DNA of 64,000 bases from Bacteroidaceae bacterium (GTDB lineage: Bacteria; Bacteroidota; Bacteroidia; Bacteroidales; Bacteroidaceae), in assembly GCA_017542145.1 (NCBI GenBank), contig JAFXXQ010000037.1, positions 1 to 64,000 of the forward strand, read 5' to 3'. Position numbers and translations under genes: made by a program. Numbering within the stretch: the first letter of the stretch is position 1; each line of letters starts with the position of its first letter. The notes beneath the pieces were generated by a model that saw nothing but the letters and a program-made list of their open reading frames with translations, was not told the origin of the DNA and did not search any database. Of this stretch, positions 41,501 through 49,439 are shown piece by piece.

Positions 41501-41693
41501 TGTCGTTAATGAGCGTCAGCCGGACGAACGAACGAAGGTCGAGATTCACCTCCTTCACATACTCAGACGGGAAAGCCTTGATGCTGCTGTCGGTGAAGTA
41601 GATGAACAGCGTGCTTTGGGGCTTCTCTTGCGCGAGAGCCGGAAAAGCCAATAGGCAGAGCGCTGCAAGTAAAACTCTATTTTTCATTTTCAT
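38532..41693 (-). CDS. Secreted CotH-kinase protein with discoidin-like and dockerin-like parts
   Basis: 1053 residues, signal peptide MKMKNRVLLAALCLLAFPALA. A beta N-terminal part leads to a discoidin-like region (about 215-345). The CotH kinase-like domain (about 385-720) shows WIKGRGNSSW, NHVIPVDLYINGEYRGSYTFTEKVG and GPVWDLDWAYGYEN. A dockerin type I-like pair of Ca-binding loops lies at about 778-840 (DVNYDGIYSVSD, DVDKNGMITVTD). A beta domain and a sorting-type tail (GIYIVNSTKVVIF) end the protein. CotH proteins in spores are protein kinases; in Bacteroidetes the substrates are unknown. Spacing of about 105 bp of repeats separates it from the related gene upstream. Confidence 0.88.
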   Translation of the reverse strand: MKMKNRVLLAALCLLAFPALAQEKPQSTLFIYFTDSSIKAFPSEYVKEVNLDLRSFVRLTLINDSTVSYFKNDIDSVSYFGPELPAFTSFKFNNKFNENLPVDVEAAEITDTMVLSVPAIGKRLTPSFQLSDDNARVFIGTVEQQSKISRPRFDHDITYTVSLPGDSIFAMEKISDEEWSEEVWSEPIEEIPLRADMLSTNQPSNYPESEGLEMMLDGDWSTYHQSTWGSNGYYSQKSENVCLDIALDEPISVFQFYYCTRNYDSYNPLAFTIWAAGDDGVWKAQRKIGVEDGMPTNYGNSEYTSPTLTLDGTYSHLRFELTEAEHTKQLPDGFVLSYLSLAEFRLYKVNGDERVLIKPSELIHPAEWWYGMRPFGHDYTVRVDWLTDRAPGVPRIDIDIDEGRMVSSKDYYLHANFRLDGNGVFDNMEDSIWIKGRGNSSWAGIWGKSPYNIKFNEKVKPFGLTKGKSWCLIANAQRGSMMVNAIGMKAARMMGTAGANHVIPVDLYINGEYRGSYTFTEKVGLRNNSVDVDEMTSYMLELDEYYDEDYRFRSLPYSLPVNVKDPDLTEEIFWEDADERFQTIQDQFNAFTSALMNQDGYEEMMDLDAFGRFFMVNNLINNMELGHPKSTFLYRENYEDPDSKFVFGPVWDLDWAYGYENSQQYFVRDAKTSIFSKMTGQPGNNFFMALLDNSAEVRKAHFRSWVEFMRNYYEEFLEYPEDYLNYANSSYLTNADLWGDGRNYASQLPQIKKWFDDRTTWIMDNIEVFDLDDDTPYIAIGDVNYDGIYSVSDVVCLLSFMLGEKPEEFNFRQADVDKNGMITVTDLVCVIDYVMKAENKTQANHRQTPAEVQFAIDGFDARTGEPTDVDIRLMPVEEADEEVAYTAMEFVLTLPEGMTFEKAALTGNVLSHTVATHPLDERRTRVLIYSDDNRSLTAGNMLRLTVRPDAVIKEKDRCIALSDARIATPDGDEHNVHSCSAAFHLGTGIDSRLTAASIEGGRVLTITALETTTISIYTTDGRLVRTFDVTAGTTTVELPAGIYIVNSTKVVIF

Positions 41694-41704
41694 ATTATAT
41701 TTCT

Positions 41705-41798
41705 CTAACTTATAACCATTAACCTCTAACCACTAACCGTTAACCTCTAACTACTAACCATTAACCATTAACCATTAACCTCTAACCGCTAACCCCTA
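41705..41798. repeat. TAACC-type simple repeat between the two CotH genes
   Basis: About a dozen degenerate units of (C/A)CATTAAC, CTCTAAC and CACTAAC, related to the run at 13565-13608. There is no gene in it. Confidence 0.7.
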
Positions 41799-43787
41799 TC
41801 ACCTCACAACGAATTTTTTATTATTAATAAGGTAAATACCGGGTTCGAGCTGGACGGCGGTCGTCCCTGCCTCCACATCGAGGCTCAGGATCAGGATGCC
41901 TCCAGCGTTGCGGATGTCGATGTGCTGGGGGACGGGGGCGAAGATGCTCAGCACCTCACCGCCGATGATGATGCACTCCTCGGGATTGCTGTAGACCTCC
42001 TGCACATCGTCGTAGGGTTGCGGCTCCGGCTCGGAGAGGTCATACACCTCAATGTGGTTCATAATCCACGTCGTGCGCTCCTCCAGCCAGCTGCGGATGT
42101 CTTCCAAGTAGTACTCATAATAGTAGCCTTCCTGCCATAGCTCGGCGTTGCTGAGGAACGATGGATTGGCGTAGTCGAAGTAATCCTGGACGTAGTCAAT
42201 CAGCTCCTGATAGCTGTCCTGCATGAAGTAGTACCACACACGGTAGTAGGCCTTCTTCGTCAGATCGCTATTGTAGAGCAGGTTGCGGAAGAAACGCGTG
42301 CCGTTTCCGAAATTGCTGTCCTTGCTGAAGAGCGAGGTGGTGCTGCCGCCCAGATAGTAGCGGCCGTAGTTCTCGTAGCCGTACGCCCAGTCGAGGTCCC
42401 ACACAGGGCCGAAAACCCACTTCGATGTGATGTCACCGATGTTCTCGTTGTAAAGGTAGGTGCTCTTGGGATGACCCAGTTCAAAGTTGAGTATGAGGTC
42501 GTTGACCATCATGAAGCGGGCGAAGGCATCCACGTCCATCTTGTATTCATACCCGGTCTTCTTGTTGACAGAGATGCAGAAGGAGTTGAAGTTGCTCTTG
42601 ATGGCTTTCAGACGTTCCGTCGCATCGGCTTTGAAGGGTTCCTCAGAGAGGTCTGGGTCTTTGACGTTTGTAGGCAGGTAGTAGATGTCGGAGTAGAACT
42701 TGTAGGTCTCGTCGTAATATTGGTCGAGCTCGAGCAGTACGCCGCCGTTCTCCTCGTCGATGTCGATGCTGTTGTTGGCGATACCCACTTTCTCGGTGAA
42801 ATTGTAACTTCCGCGATACTGACCGTTCAGGTAGAGGTCAACGGGAATGATGTGGTTGGCACCTTTTGTTCCCACCAGACGGGCGGCTTTCATGCCGATG
42901 GCGTTGGTCATCATGGAGTTCGTCTGGTAGTTCGACAGCAGCACCCAGCTCTTGCCCTTCTTCAGGCCAAATGGGCTGACCTTTTCGTCGAACTTCAGGC
43001 GGTAGGGTTTCTTAGGCCAGCCCCAGCTGCTGTTGCCGCGTCCCTTTATCCATACGCTGTCCTCCATATCCTCATAGACGCCGTTGCCGTAGAGGTAGAA
43101 CTTCGCGTGGCGATAAGTGCTGCGGCTGGTGATGTCCCGTCCGTCATCCACGTCAATCTCTATGCGGGGTACGTCCGTCGTCCTCTCTGTCATGAAGTCA
43201 ACGCTGACGGTGTAATCCCTTCCGTAGTGTCCCATCACGCATACGCTGTCCTTCGTCATCCGCGCCAGGCGGCAACCGGGTAGCGATGTGGTATAGACGA
43301 TGTCCTCTGTGAAGCGATGACGGCTCACCTTCGACTCCTGCACCTCGTCGCCGACATACACCACAGCATCCTCTGGGTTCGTCTTAAACGAGGGGGTGAG
43401 GTATTTGGTGATGGAGGGAACGTCGAGGGAGATGCGTTGGTTCATCGCGTCGTCGGCTCTGAACAAGGCTTCCACGTCCCACGGCATCTCATCGTTGAAC
43501 TTATTGTTGAACTTGAACGATGCCAGTCGCGGTAGCGCTGGTCCTGTGTAGCCGACGGAGTCATATTCCTCCTTATTATATATAATCTCCGAGCTGTCGG
43601 CCAACGTCAGCGTCAGCGTACCCTTAGCATCCGTTTTCTCGCTGACAACAAGGCTTCGAGGGAACGCGTCAAAGCACCCTTCGTCCACATGAACGAAAAG
43701 CGTATCAGCATCTTGTGCCAGCAGCGCAAGGCAACCCGCCTTCGCTAACAGCACCCCCACAAAGAGATATAAAATAATCTTTTTCAT
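41799..43787 (-). CDS. Secreted CotH-kinase family protein
   Basis: 662 residues, signal peptide MKKIILYLFVGVLLAKAGCLALLAQ. It has the same N-terminal beta part as the larger paralog (LPRLASFKFNNKFNDEMPWDVEA) and a CotH domain (about 190-580) with WIKGRGNSSWGW, NHIIPVDLYLNGQYRGSYNF and GPVWDLDWAYGYENYG. The discoidin and dockerin parts are missing; the protein ends directly in the sorting-type tail GIYLINNKKFVVR. It is the first gene of the minus-strand operon, behind a consensus promoter. Confidence 0.9.
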   Translation of the reverse strand: MKKIILYLFVGVLLAKAGCLALLAQDADTLFVHVDEGCFDAFPRSLVVSEKTDAKGTLTLTLADSSEIIYNKEEYDSVGYTGPALPRLASFKFNNKFNDEMPWDVEALFRADDAMNQRISLDVPSITKYLTPSFKTNPEDAVVYVGDEVQESKVSRHRFTEDIVYTTSLPGCRLARMTKDSVCVMGHYGRDYTVSVDFMTERTTDVPRIEIDVDDGRDITSRSTYRHAKFYLYGNGVYEDMEDSVWIKGRGNSSWGWPKKPYRLKFDEKVSPFGLKKGKSWVLLSNYQTNSMMTNAIGMKAARLVGTKGANHIIPVDLYLNGQYRGSYNFTEKVGIANNSIDIDEENGGVLLELDQYYDETYKFYSDIYYLPTNVKDPDLSEEPFKADATERLKAIKSNFNSFCISVNKKTGYEYKMDVDAFARFMMVNDLILNFELGHPKSTYLYNENIGDITSKWVFGPVWDLDWAYGYENYGRYYLGGSTTSLFSKDSNFGNGTRFFRNLLYNSDLTKKAYYRVWYYFMQDSYQELIDYVQDYFDYANPSFLSNAELWQEGYYYEYYLEDIRSWLEERTTWIMNHIEVYDLSEPEPQPYDDVQEVYSNPEECIIIGGEVLSIFAPVPQHIDIRNAGGILILSLDVEAGTTAVQLEPGIYLINNKKFVVR

Positions 43788-43841
43788 TCAACTCAACTAT
43801 CAACTATCAATTTTCAATTGATCTCAGATTAATAAATCGGA

Positions 43842-43873
43842 CAAAGATACCGCTTTATTCCCTTCCCACCAAA
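43842..43873 (-). promoter_or_regulatory. Promoter of the CotH operon
   Basis: Minus strand TTTG (43873-43870), a 20-bp gap, TATCTTTG (43849-43842), about 55 bp before the ATG at 43787. Confidence 0.78.
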
Positions 43874-44009
43874 TATCTCTCCCCTTTTAACTATTTCTCG
43901 CCCATCTTGAAGGGGTATGAGCGATTGCTTTGGGGCTTTTTGGAGCTCGTTTCGGTGCCTCACATAATCTTTGTAAAAGTAGGCTTACCCCAAAAATAAT
44001 ATCACTTAA

Positions 44010-44041
44010 TTTGTACAATTGGAAAAATGCTCGTATCTTTG
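44010..44041 (+). promoter_or_regulatory. Promoter of the polysaccharide locus
   Basis: TTTG (44010-44013), a 20-bp gap, TATCTTTG (44034-44041), full consensus. The leader to rfbA is about 110 nt and contains an 8-bp inverted repeat, TGTGTTTA (44054-44061) with TAAACACA (44094-44101). Confidence 0.8.
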
Positions 44042-44157
44042 CAACCGTAAAACTGTGTTTACACTCATTTTGAGGCAGTATTCTATTGAATGTTAAACAC
44101 AAAATGGAACCAAATTGCTCGATTGTCCCTGTGACAACCGACCGCGAAGCGTTGTAA

Positions 44158-45069
44158 ATGAAGGGAATTGTTCTCGCCGGAGGATCCGGCACACGATTAT
44201 ATCCGATCACGAAGGGAGTGAGCAAGCAGCTCCTTCCCATCTATGACAAACCGATGGTCTATTATCCCATTTCCGCACTGATGTTGGCGGGGATTCGGGA
44301 TATTCTTCTTATATCTACGCCGCAGGACCTTCCGGGGTTTAAGCGTCTCTTGGGTGACGGCTCCGACTTTGGCATTCGTTTCACTTATGCCGAACAGCCT
44401 TCCCCCGACGGCTTGGCTCAGGCTTTTATCATTGGAGAAGAGTTCATCGGCAACGATTGTGTCTGCATGGTACTTGGTGACAATATCTTCTATGGTGCTG
44501 GATTCACGTCGTTGTTGCACAATGCCGTAAAAGCCGCCGAAGAAGAAAACAAGGCCACCGTCTTTGGCTATTGGGTAAACGACCCGGAACGCTATGGTGT
44601 GGCAGAGTTTGACCAGAACGGCAACTGCCTCTCCATCGAAGAGAAACCTCAGAAGCCGAAAAGCAACTACGCTGTGGTTGGCCTCTACTTCTATCCCAAC
44701 AAAGTCGTTGATATCGCCAAACATATCAAACCCAGCGCCCGCGGTGAATTGGAGATTACGACCGTCAATCAGGAATTCCTGAAGGATGGCGAACTGAAGG
44801 TCCAAACCCTCGACCGCGGCTTTGCCTGGTTAGATACGGGTACCCACGACAGCCTCTCCGAAGCCAGCACCTTTGTTGAAGTCATCGAGAAACGCCAAGG
44901 TCTCAAAATTGCTTGTCTCGAGGATATTGCCTATCGTAAAGGTTGGATAACAGCGACTAAGATGCGTGAACTCGCTCAACCCATGCTGAAGAACCAGTAT
45001 GGCCAGTATCTTCTGAAGGTCATCGACGAAATGAAAGAATCCGTCTGTTCCGAAACCTTCTGTAAGTAG
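44158..45069 (+). CDS. rfbA: Glucose-1-phosphate thymidylyltransferase
   Basis: Makes dTDP-glucose from glucose 1-phosphate and dTTP, the entry to dTDP-rhamnose and related sugars. [20 protein letters not shown] carries the nucleotide loop, followed by [27 protein letters not shown] (metal Asp), [21 protein letters not shown] and [12 protein letters not shown]. 303 residues is the normal RmlA length. rfbB, rfbC and rfbD are not in this window, so they lie elsewhere or downstream. It is the first gene after the locus promoter. Confidence 0.97.
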   Translation: MKGIVLAGGSGTRLYPITKGVSKQLLPIYDKPMVYYPISALMLAGIRDILLISTPQDLPGFKRLLGDGSDFGIRFTYAEQPSPDGLAQAFIIGEEFIGNDCVCMVLGDNIFYGAGFTSLLHNAVKAAEEENKATVFGYWVNDPERYGVAEFDQNGNCLSIEEKPQKPKSNYAVVGLYFYPNKVVDIAKHIKPSARGELEITTVNQEFLKDGELKVQTLDRGFAWLDTGTHDSLSEASTFVEVIEKRQGLKIACLEDIAYRKGWITATKMRELAQPMLKNQYGQYLLKVIDEMKESVCSETFCK

Positions 45070-45136
45070 TTTAACGATTACAAAAAAAGTCGTTGTATTC
45101 GTTCCACCATACAGAAGCGACAAGTCACCCGACTCA

Positions 45137-46180
45137 ATGAAATATTCCCGCAACAGGATAAATATCGCTGGCAAGTCCTTATTAGCCGGTCCGGAAACAG
45201 GATTTCCCTATACTGATGCTAGCCTTGTTGTTGATGACTGGCGGAGGCTACATATGGCTCCGCTGGAAGAACTGGTCGGGGAGGTTACCCGTCTGCTCGC
45301 GCAAGCGGGAGTAGCGGCGGCGTTTTCTTCGCATAGACTTAAGCGAATGACGTCAATTGTTGCAAAGCTGCGCCACAATCCTGGTATGGGCTTAGGTGGA
45401 CTTCAGGATATTGGGGGAGCACGTTTTGTTTTTGAAGATACCCGTTCTCTTTTGATAGCGCAACAGGTTATTGCGAATGCTAGTTTCGAGCATTTCGTTG
45501 CTGATCGCGATCCGTATAACTACGTTGCACAACCCAAAGAGAGTGGATATCGGAGCATACATTTCGTTTACAAATATGTCAGCGATAATGCTGATTATGA
45601 TGGATTAAGAGTAGAACTCCAGATTCGGACCCGTTTGCAACATGACTGGGCGATGGCCGTCGAAACTGCCGAGCTTATTTCAAAGTCCTCGCTGAAGGCG
45701 AGTCTTGGAGACGAGAATTGGCTGGAGTTCTTTAAATTATGCAGTGCTATTTTCGCTCAAAAAGAGGGAATGCCAGTTGCATATCGATTTAAAGACTATA
45801 CTGAAAAAGACTATTGCATCCAATATGCTCAACTGAATCTTCAGTATAAGTTTTTAGAACAGTTGCAGGCGTTGGTGAGTGCCGTTAAGATTACGGAAGA
45901 ACATACCTTGAAGGAAGGATATGCCGTTCTCCTGATTCAGTTTGCTGAGAAACGAGTTCAGTTAAGGCATTTCTTGTCAAAGGAACTCGACGACGCGACG
46001 AAGTACTATTCAGAAGTGGAGAAATCGATTGACAATGCGAATTCTGCCGTTGTTCTTGTCGCAGTATCCGATATGAAAGAACTTCAGGAGGCCTATCCCA
46101 GCTATTTCTTGAATGCCAGCGAGTTCATCCAGTCCCTTCAGGACTTTAACGACACCTGCAAGGCAAAACACTATATATAA
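45137..46180 (+). CDS. RelA/SpoT-type synthetase-domain protein
   Basis: 347 residues, no hydrolase domain. The synthetase fold covers about 30-180: HRLKRMTSIVAKL (Arg/Lys for ATP), GGLQDIGGARFVF (the motif with catalytic Asp91), KESGYRSIHFVYKY and LRVELQIRTRLQHDWA. The C-terminal 165 residues are helical and unassigned (EEHTLKEGYAVLLIQFAEKRVQLRHF...). Small alarmone synthetases make (p)ppGpp; related toxSAS proteins make ppApp or pyrophosphorylate tRNA. A housekeeping role or a defence/toxin role cannot be decided from sequence. It lies in the polysaccharide locus between rfbA and a broken gene, 67 bp after rfbA. Confidence 0.85.
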   Translation: MKYSRNRINIAGKSLLAGPETGFPYTDASLVVDDWRRLHMAPLEELVGEVTRLLAQAGVAAAFSSHRLKRMTSIVAKLRHNPGMGLGGLQDIGGARFVFEDTRSLLIAQQVIANASFEHFVADRDPYNYVAQPKESGYRSIHFVYKYVSDNADYDGLRVELQIRTRLQHDWAMAVETAELISKSSLKASLGDENWLEFFKLCSAIFAQKEGMPVAYRFKDYTEKDYCIQYAQLNLQYKFLEQLQALVSAVKITEEHTLKEGYAVLLIQFAEKRVQLRHFLSKELDDATKYYSEVEKSIDNANSAVVLVAVSDMKELQEAYPSYFLNASEFIQSLQDFNDTCKAKHYI

Positions 46181-46189
46181 GGCTTTGTT

Positions 46190-46632
46190 ATGGCCAGAGC
46201 ATATAAGAAGACATATCTAAGCAATGCCATGCGCAACCTTGCTGTGATGATGGATTGCGGCGTGCGTAAGTACGGCTATTCCATCGAGGAGTTCTACGAC
46301 AAGTTCCTTGCGTGCGATGTGTCGCGTCAGTTCTCGAAGGGCAATCCCCGCTACCTAGTGGGTTTTCTGGGGCTGAATTGGCAGATATGGTGGTGGAAGC
46401 CTCCGGTGGCACCGTCCTGAGCGAGAACGACGGCACCTATACCGTGGGTCCTGAGTATTGGACTGGCTGGGTGCTGGCTTACTACCAATGGCTTTCGCGT
46501 CGCAGTTTTGCATGCATACATCAAAAGGGGTTGGGTGTCAATAAAATAATGGGAATGTATCATCCATTGCACGAGGCCGACCTCTCCAAGTTTGCCGATG
46601 TGGCCGATGGCATAGTGCGAGGCAGAGCGTAG
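46190..46632 (+). pseudogene. Frameshifted gene of a small conserved family (MARAYxKTYLSNAMRNL)
   Basis: Frame 1 from ATG 46190 reads MARAYKKTYLSNAMRNLAVM...SRQFSKGNPRYLVGF. It then drifts into LGLNWQIWWWKP, while frame 2 continues naturally with SGAELADMVVEASGG... to a stop at 46632. Adding one T in the run 46363-46366 restores a single protein of about 147 residues with the motifs GPEYWTGWVLAYYQWLS and MYHPLHEADLSKF. From memory this family commonly sits beside DUF3791/DUF3990 genes in gut bacteria, in toxin-antitoxin-like clusters; those genes are absent here. It is either a decayed gene or, less likely, a slippage site or sequencing error. Confidence 0.7.
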
Positions 46633-46778
46633 TACGCTCCTATGAGGCATAATAAAATATGAAGACCTCATCTTTTATTCCAATCAGCTTTGCCAGATAC
46701 TGGCGGGACTAAATACTCAGAAGATGCGAGTTGAAAGAGAGAGTTTTATCAATATATTAATTAACAATAAATTTTATT

Positions 46779-47009
46779 ATGGAAATTAATGATTTTATCA
46801 AATGTGTAGCAGAACAGTATGAAGAAGTAGATGCTCAAGAATTTACTCCTGAAACAAAGTTTAAGATGTTTGAAGAGTGGTCATCACTTACGTCTCTTTC
46901 TATCATTGCAGCCGTGGATGACGAATTTGGTATCACTTTGAAGGGTGATGACATCCGCAATGCTACGACTATTCAGGATTTGTTTGAAGCTGCAGAGGCA
47001 AAGGCATAA
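46779..47009 (+). CDS. Acyl carrier protein (first of two)
   Basis: 76 residues, acidic, four-helix ACP pattern. Aligned with the second ACP of the locus, EEWSSLTSLSIIAAVDDEFGI places the phosphopantetheine serine at Ser36 (W-S-S-L for the usual W-D-S-L). The missing Asp is seen in other dedicated ACPs. It opens the acyl module that continues with two SDRs, split transketolase, a second ACP, an AMP ligase and KAS III. It probably carries the acyl chain built by this module rather than serving fatty-acid synthesis. Confidence 0.9.
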   Translation: MEINDFIKCVAEQYEEVDAQEFTPETKFKMFEEWSSLTSLSIIAAVDDEFGITLKGDDIRNATTIQDLFEAAEAKA

Positions 47010-47073
47010 TGTTTTTTTGAGGATTTAAGTTTTTCGTTACAGTATTGCTTGCCAGAAAAAATTGAGTTAGATA

Positions 47074-47826
47074 ATGTACAATCCGTTTTCAATTTCAGGA
47101 AAGACGATACTCATCACTGGGGCGGGCAGTGGAATAGGACGTTCTACGGCAATAATTGCGTCGCAAATGGGAGCTACGGTAATACTTGTTGATATTAACG
47201 AGGAAGGTATAAAAGAGACGCTTTCGAGGATTGACGAACACAAGGCTGGTCATAGTTATTATGTTGTAGACTTGATGGATTCCAAAGAAGTAGAATCTCT
47301 TGTTGAAGATGTTGTTTGCTTAGATGGTCTTGTTAATAATGTTGGAATTTCAAACACTCGACCTCTTCATTTGATACGAGAGGAAGATTTCAATCTCGTT
47401 GTAGGGCTGAATACCAAAGCTCCAATGATATTAACGAATTTATTATATAAAAAGAAGAAATTCAATAAGGGGGCGTCTATTGTTTTCACTTCCTCGTTGG
47501 CTGGTTTATACACTTTTACTCCAGCAAATGGATTGTATTCTCTTTCAAAAAGTGCATTAACTTCGTATGCTAAAAGTTGTGCTGTTGAATTTGCTGTACG
47601 GGAAATCCGTTCAAATTGTGTCAACCCGTCAATGGTAAACACTCATTTAAAAGAAAGTCTTTCTTTCTCAGAGGATGAGTATAAGAAAGATGTTGAAAAA
47701 TATCCGTTGAAACGTTATGCAGAGCCAGAGGAAGTGGCAAAAGCCATAGTTTTCCTTCTCTCTGATGCTTCGTCATATATAACAGGTCATACTTTGCTTG
47801 TAGATGGAGGCCGGTCGTTGAAATAA
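47074..47826 (+). CDS. SDR-family oxidoreductase (FabG-like), first
   Basis: 250 residues, classical short-chain dehydrogenase. Cofactor loop TGAGSGIGRS, NNVGIS, catalytic Ser in FTSSLAG, YSLSK (Tyr and Lys of YxxxK), and C-terminal ITGHTLLVDGG. FabG-type enzymes reduce 3-oxoacyl-ACP; the location between ACP genes supports an acyl-ACP or ketose-like substrate. The coding sequence is more AT-rich than the left arm of the window. Confidence 0.93.
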   Translation: MYNPFSISGKTILITGAGSGIGRSTAIIASQMGATVILVDINEEGIKETLSRIDEHKAGHSYYVVDLMDSKEVESLVEDVVCLDGLVNNVGISNTRPLHLIREEDFNLVVGLNTKAPMILTNLLYKKKKFNKGASIVFTSSLAGLYTFTPANGLYSLSKSALTSYAKSCAVEFAVREIRSNCVNPSMVNTHLKESLSFSEDEYKKDVEKYPLKRYAEPEEVAKAIVFLLSDASSYITGHTLLVDGGRSLK

Positions 47827-47835
47827 CGTATCAAA

Positions 47836-48561
47836 ATGAATGTTATCATTACAGGTTGCAACCGAGGAATAGGCAAGGCAATGGTTGAAGTGTTTGCCAG
47901 TGCAGGGTATAACATTTGGGCTTGTGCCAGAAAAGCAACTCTTGAATACGAAGTCTGGCTGAAAGATACGGCAGAAGAAGCAGGCGTTTGGATTAAGCCC
48001 ATCTATTTCGAGTTGACGGATACAGAAGCCATCAATGCGGGCATTCAGACTATCATTGACGAGGGACAGTCTATTGATGTATTAGTCAACAATGCAGGAA
48101 TCTCAACCGTTGGTCTGCTGAGCATGAGCAAGGTGGAAGATATTGAACATCTGTTTGCCGTGAACTATTTCGCCATGCTTCGCATCATCCAAAAAGTGTC
48201 CAAAAAGATGGCCCGCCAACGGAAAGGTTGCATAATCAATATGGGATCGATAGCAGGTATTGAGCCACAGCCAGGAAAGATTGCATACGGCAGTAGCAAG
48301 GCTGCTGTGATGATGATGACGAAATGCTTGGCCAAGGAATTGGGGCCTATGGGGATTCGTGTAAATGCCATCGCTCCTGGTCCTATAGAGACAGAGATGA
48401 TTCATCAGTATAAGGATGATATGCTTGAGAAATTGGCATCTGAATCATCATTGAGACGACTGGGAAAGAAAGAGGAAATAGCCCAAGTGGCCTTATTCTT
48501 GGCCTCGGAACAAGCCTCCTATATCAATGGTGAAATCATCAAAGTGGATGGGGGACGATGA
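47836..48561 (+). CDS. SDR-family oxidoreductase (FabG-like), second
   Basis: 241 residues. TGCNRGIGKA, NNAGIS, NMGSIAG (Ser), YGSSK (Tyr/Lys), VNAIAPGPIET and YINGEIIKVDGG make a complete classical SDR. It follows the first SDR by 9 bp but differs clearly in sequence, so the two may do successive steps (for example, ketone reduction and a second hydroxyl adjustment) on the same ACP-bound chain. Confidence 0.93.
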   Translation: MNVIITGCNRGIGKAMVEVFASAGYNIWACARKATLEYEVWLKDTAEEAGVWIKPIYFELTDTEAINAGIQTIIDEGQSIDVLVNNAGISTVGLLSMSKVEDIEHLFAVNYFAMLRIIQKVSKKMARQRKGCIINMGSIAGIEPQPGKIAYGSSKAAVMMMTKCLAKELGPMGIRVNAIAPGPIETEMIHQYKDDMLEKLASESSLRRLGKKEEIAQVALFLASEQASYINGEIIKVDGGR

Positions 48562-48569
48562 CAATTTAT

Positions 48570-48604
48570 AGTTCATAGTTCATAGTTCATAATTCATAGT
48601 TCAT
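48570..48604. repeat. 7-bp tandem repeat directly before the transketolase start
   Basis: Five units of AGTTCAT (one reads AATTCAT), followed by AGTT and the ATG at 48609. It occupies the ribosome-binding region of the gene. Confidence 0.85.
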
Positions 48605-48608
48605 AGTT

Positions 48609-49436
48609 ATGAATAGAAGGATTTTGTCAGAGGAAGAAATAAAGGCACTGTGCAAGCGGATGCGGCTTCATGCGATGGATATGGCTCTTGCTGCTGGCAA
48701 TAGAGGAGCTCACATCAGTGGTAGTTTGTCTTGTATAGAGATTTATGCCGTCCTTTATGGAGCTATCCTGAACTATGATCTTGACAACCCTTTATGGAAC
48801 GAGCGTGACCGCTTTATTGCCGGTAAGGAACATGCCCGTTTAGCTGAATATCCTGCCCGTGCTGAAATGGGCTTCTATCCAACGGATGTGCTGAATAGCT
48901 ATGAGCAGAACGATGGCCTACTGGTAGGTCATCAATTGAAGAAAGAGTTAGGTGTGGAGTATGGTTCTATGAGTCTGGGCATGGAGATGTCGTTTGCTGT
49001 GGGTAAGGCCATTTTGGCTAAACAAACTCAACAGAGCTATCGTATCTATTGCTTATTGGGAGACGCAGAGTGTGAGGAGGGCCCTGTCTGGGAAGCTTTC
49101 ATCCCTGCATCTCATTATAAATTGGATAACTTGACCGTTATTATCGATCGTAACTATATGTCGGTGGATGGCAATACGGAAGAATTGATGGCCCAGCTTG
49201 ACATGCAGAAAAAGATGGAAGCCTTTGGTTGGGAATCCGTTACCGTAGATGGCCATGATATCCATCAACTTATCAATGCTTTATCTTATAGACCTATTGG
49301 TAAACCATATGCCATTATTGCTACGACTATAAAAGGCAAAGGAGTTTCTTTTATTGAAAACAATAAATCGTGGCATCAGGCTGTACTGAGTGAAGCACAG
49401 TATCAACAAGCCATTGAAGAAATACAAAAAAGCTGA
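48609..49436 (+). CDS. Transketolase N-terminal subunit (ThDP-binding)
   Basis: 275 residues, the PP half of a two-subunit transketolase. The ThDP motif is LLGDAECEEGPVWEAF...DNLTVIIDRN (about 150-182). GNRGAHISGSLSCIEIYAVLYG is the conserved opening, with GAHISGS. Transketolases move C2 ketol units; split forms in biosynthetic loci often act on carrier-bound or unusual acceptors. The partner subunit begins 3 bp after the stop. A 7-bp tandem repeat covers the translation start region. Confidence 0.94.
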   Translation: MNRRILSEEEIKALCKRMRLHAMDMALAAGNRGAHISGSLSCIEIYAVLYGAILNYDLDNPLWNERDRFIAGKEHARLAEYPARAEMGFYPTDVLNSYEQNDGLLVGHQLKKELGVEYGSMSLGMEMSFAVGKAILAKQTQQSYRIYCLLGDAECEEGPVWEAFIPASHYKLDNLTVIIDRNYMSVDGNTEELMAQLDMQKKMEAFGWESVTVDGHDIHQLINALSYRPIGKPYAIIATTIKGKGVSFIENNKSWHQAVLSEAQYQQAIEEIQKS

Positions 49437-49439
49437 AGA

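Noticed and set aside
44041-44157. Riboswitch or UpxY-type antitermination leader before rfbA
   Set aside because: Only an 8-bp inverted repeat is seen. There is no known riboswitch core and no UpxY/NusG-like gene in the window, so it is reported just as a leader detail.
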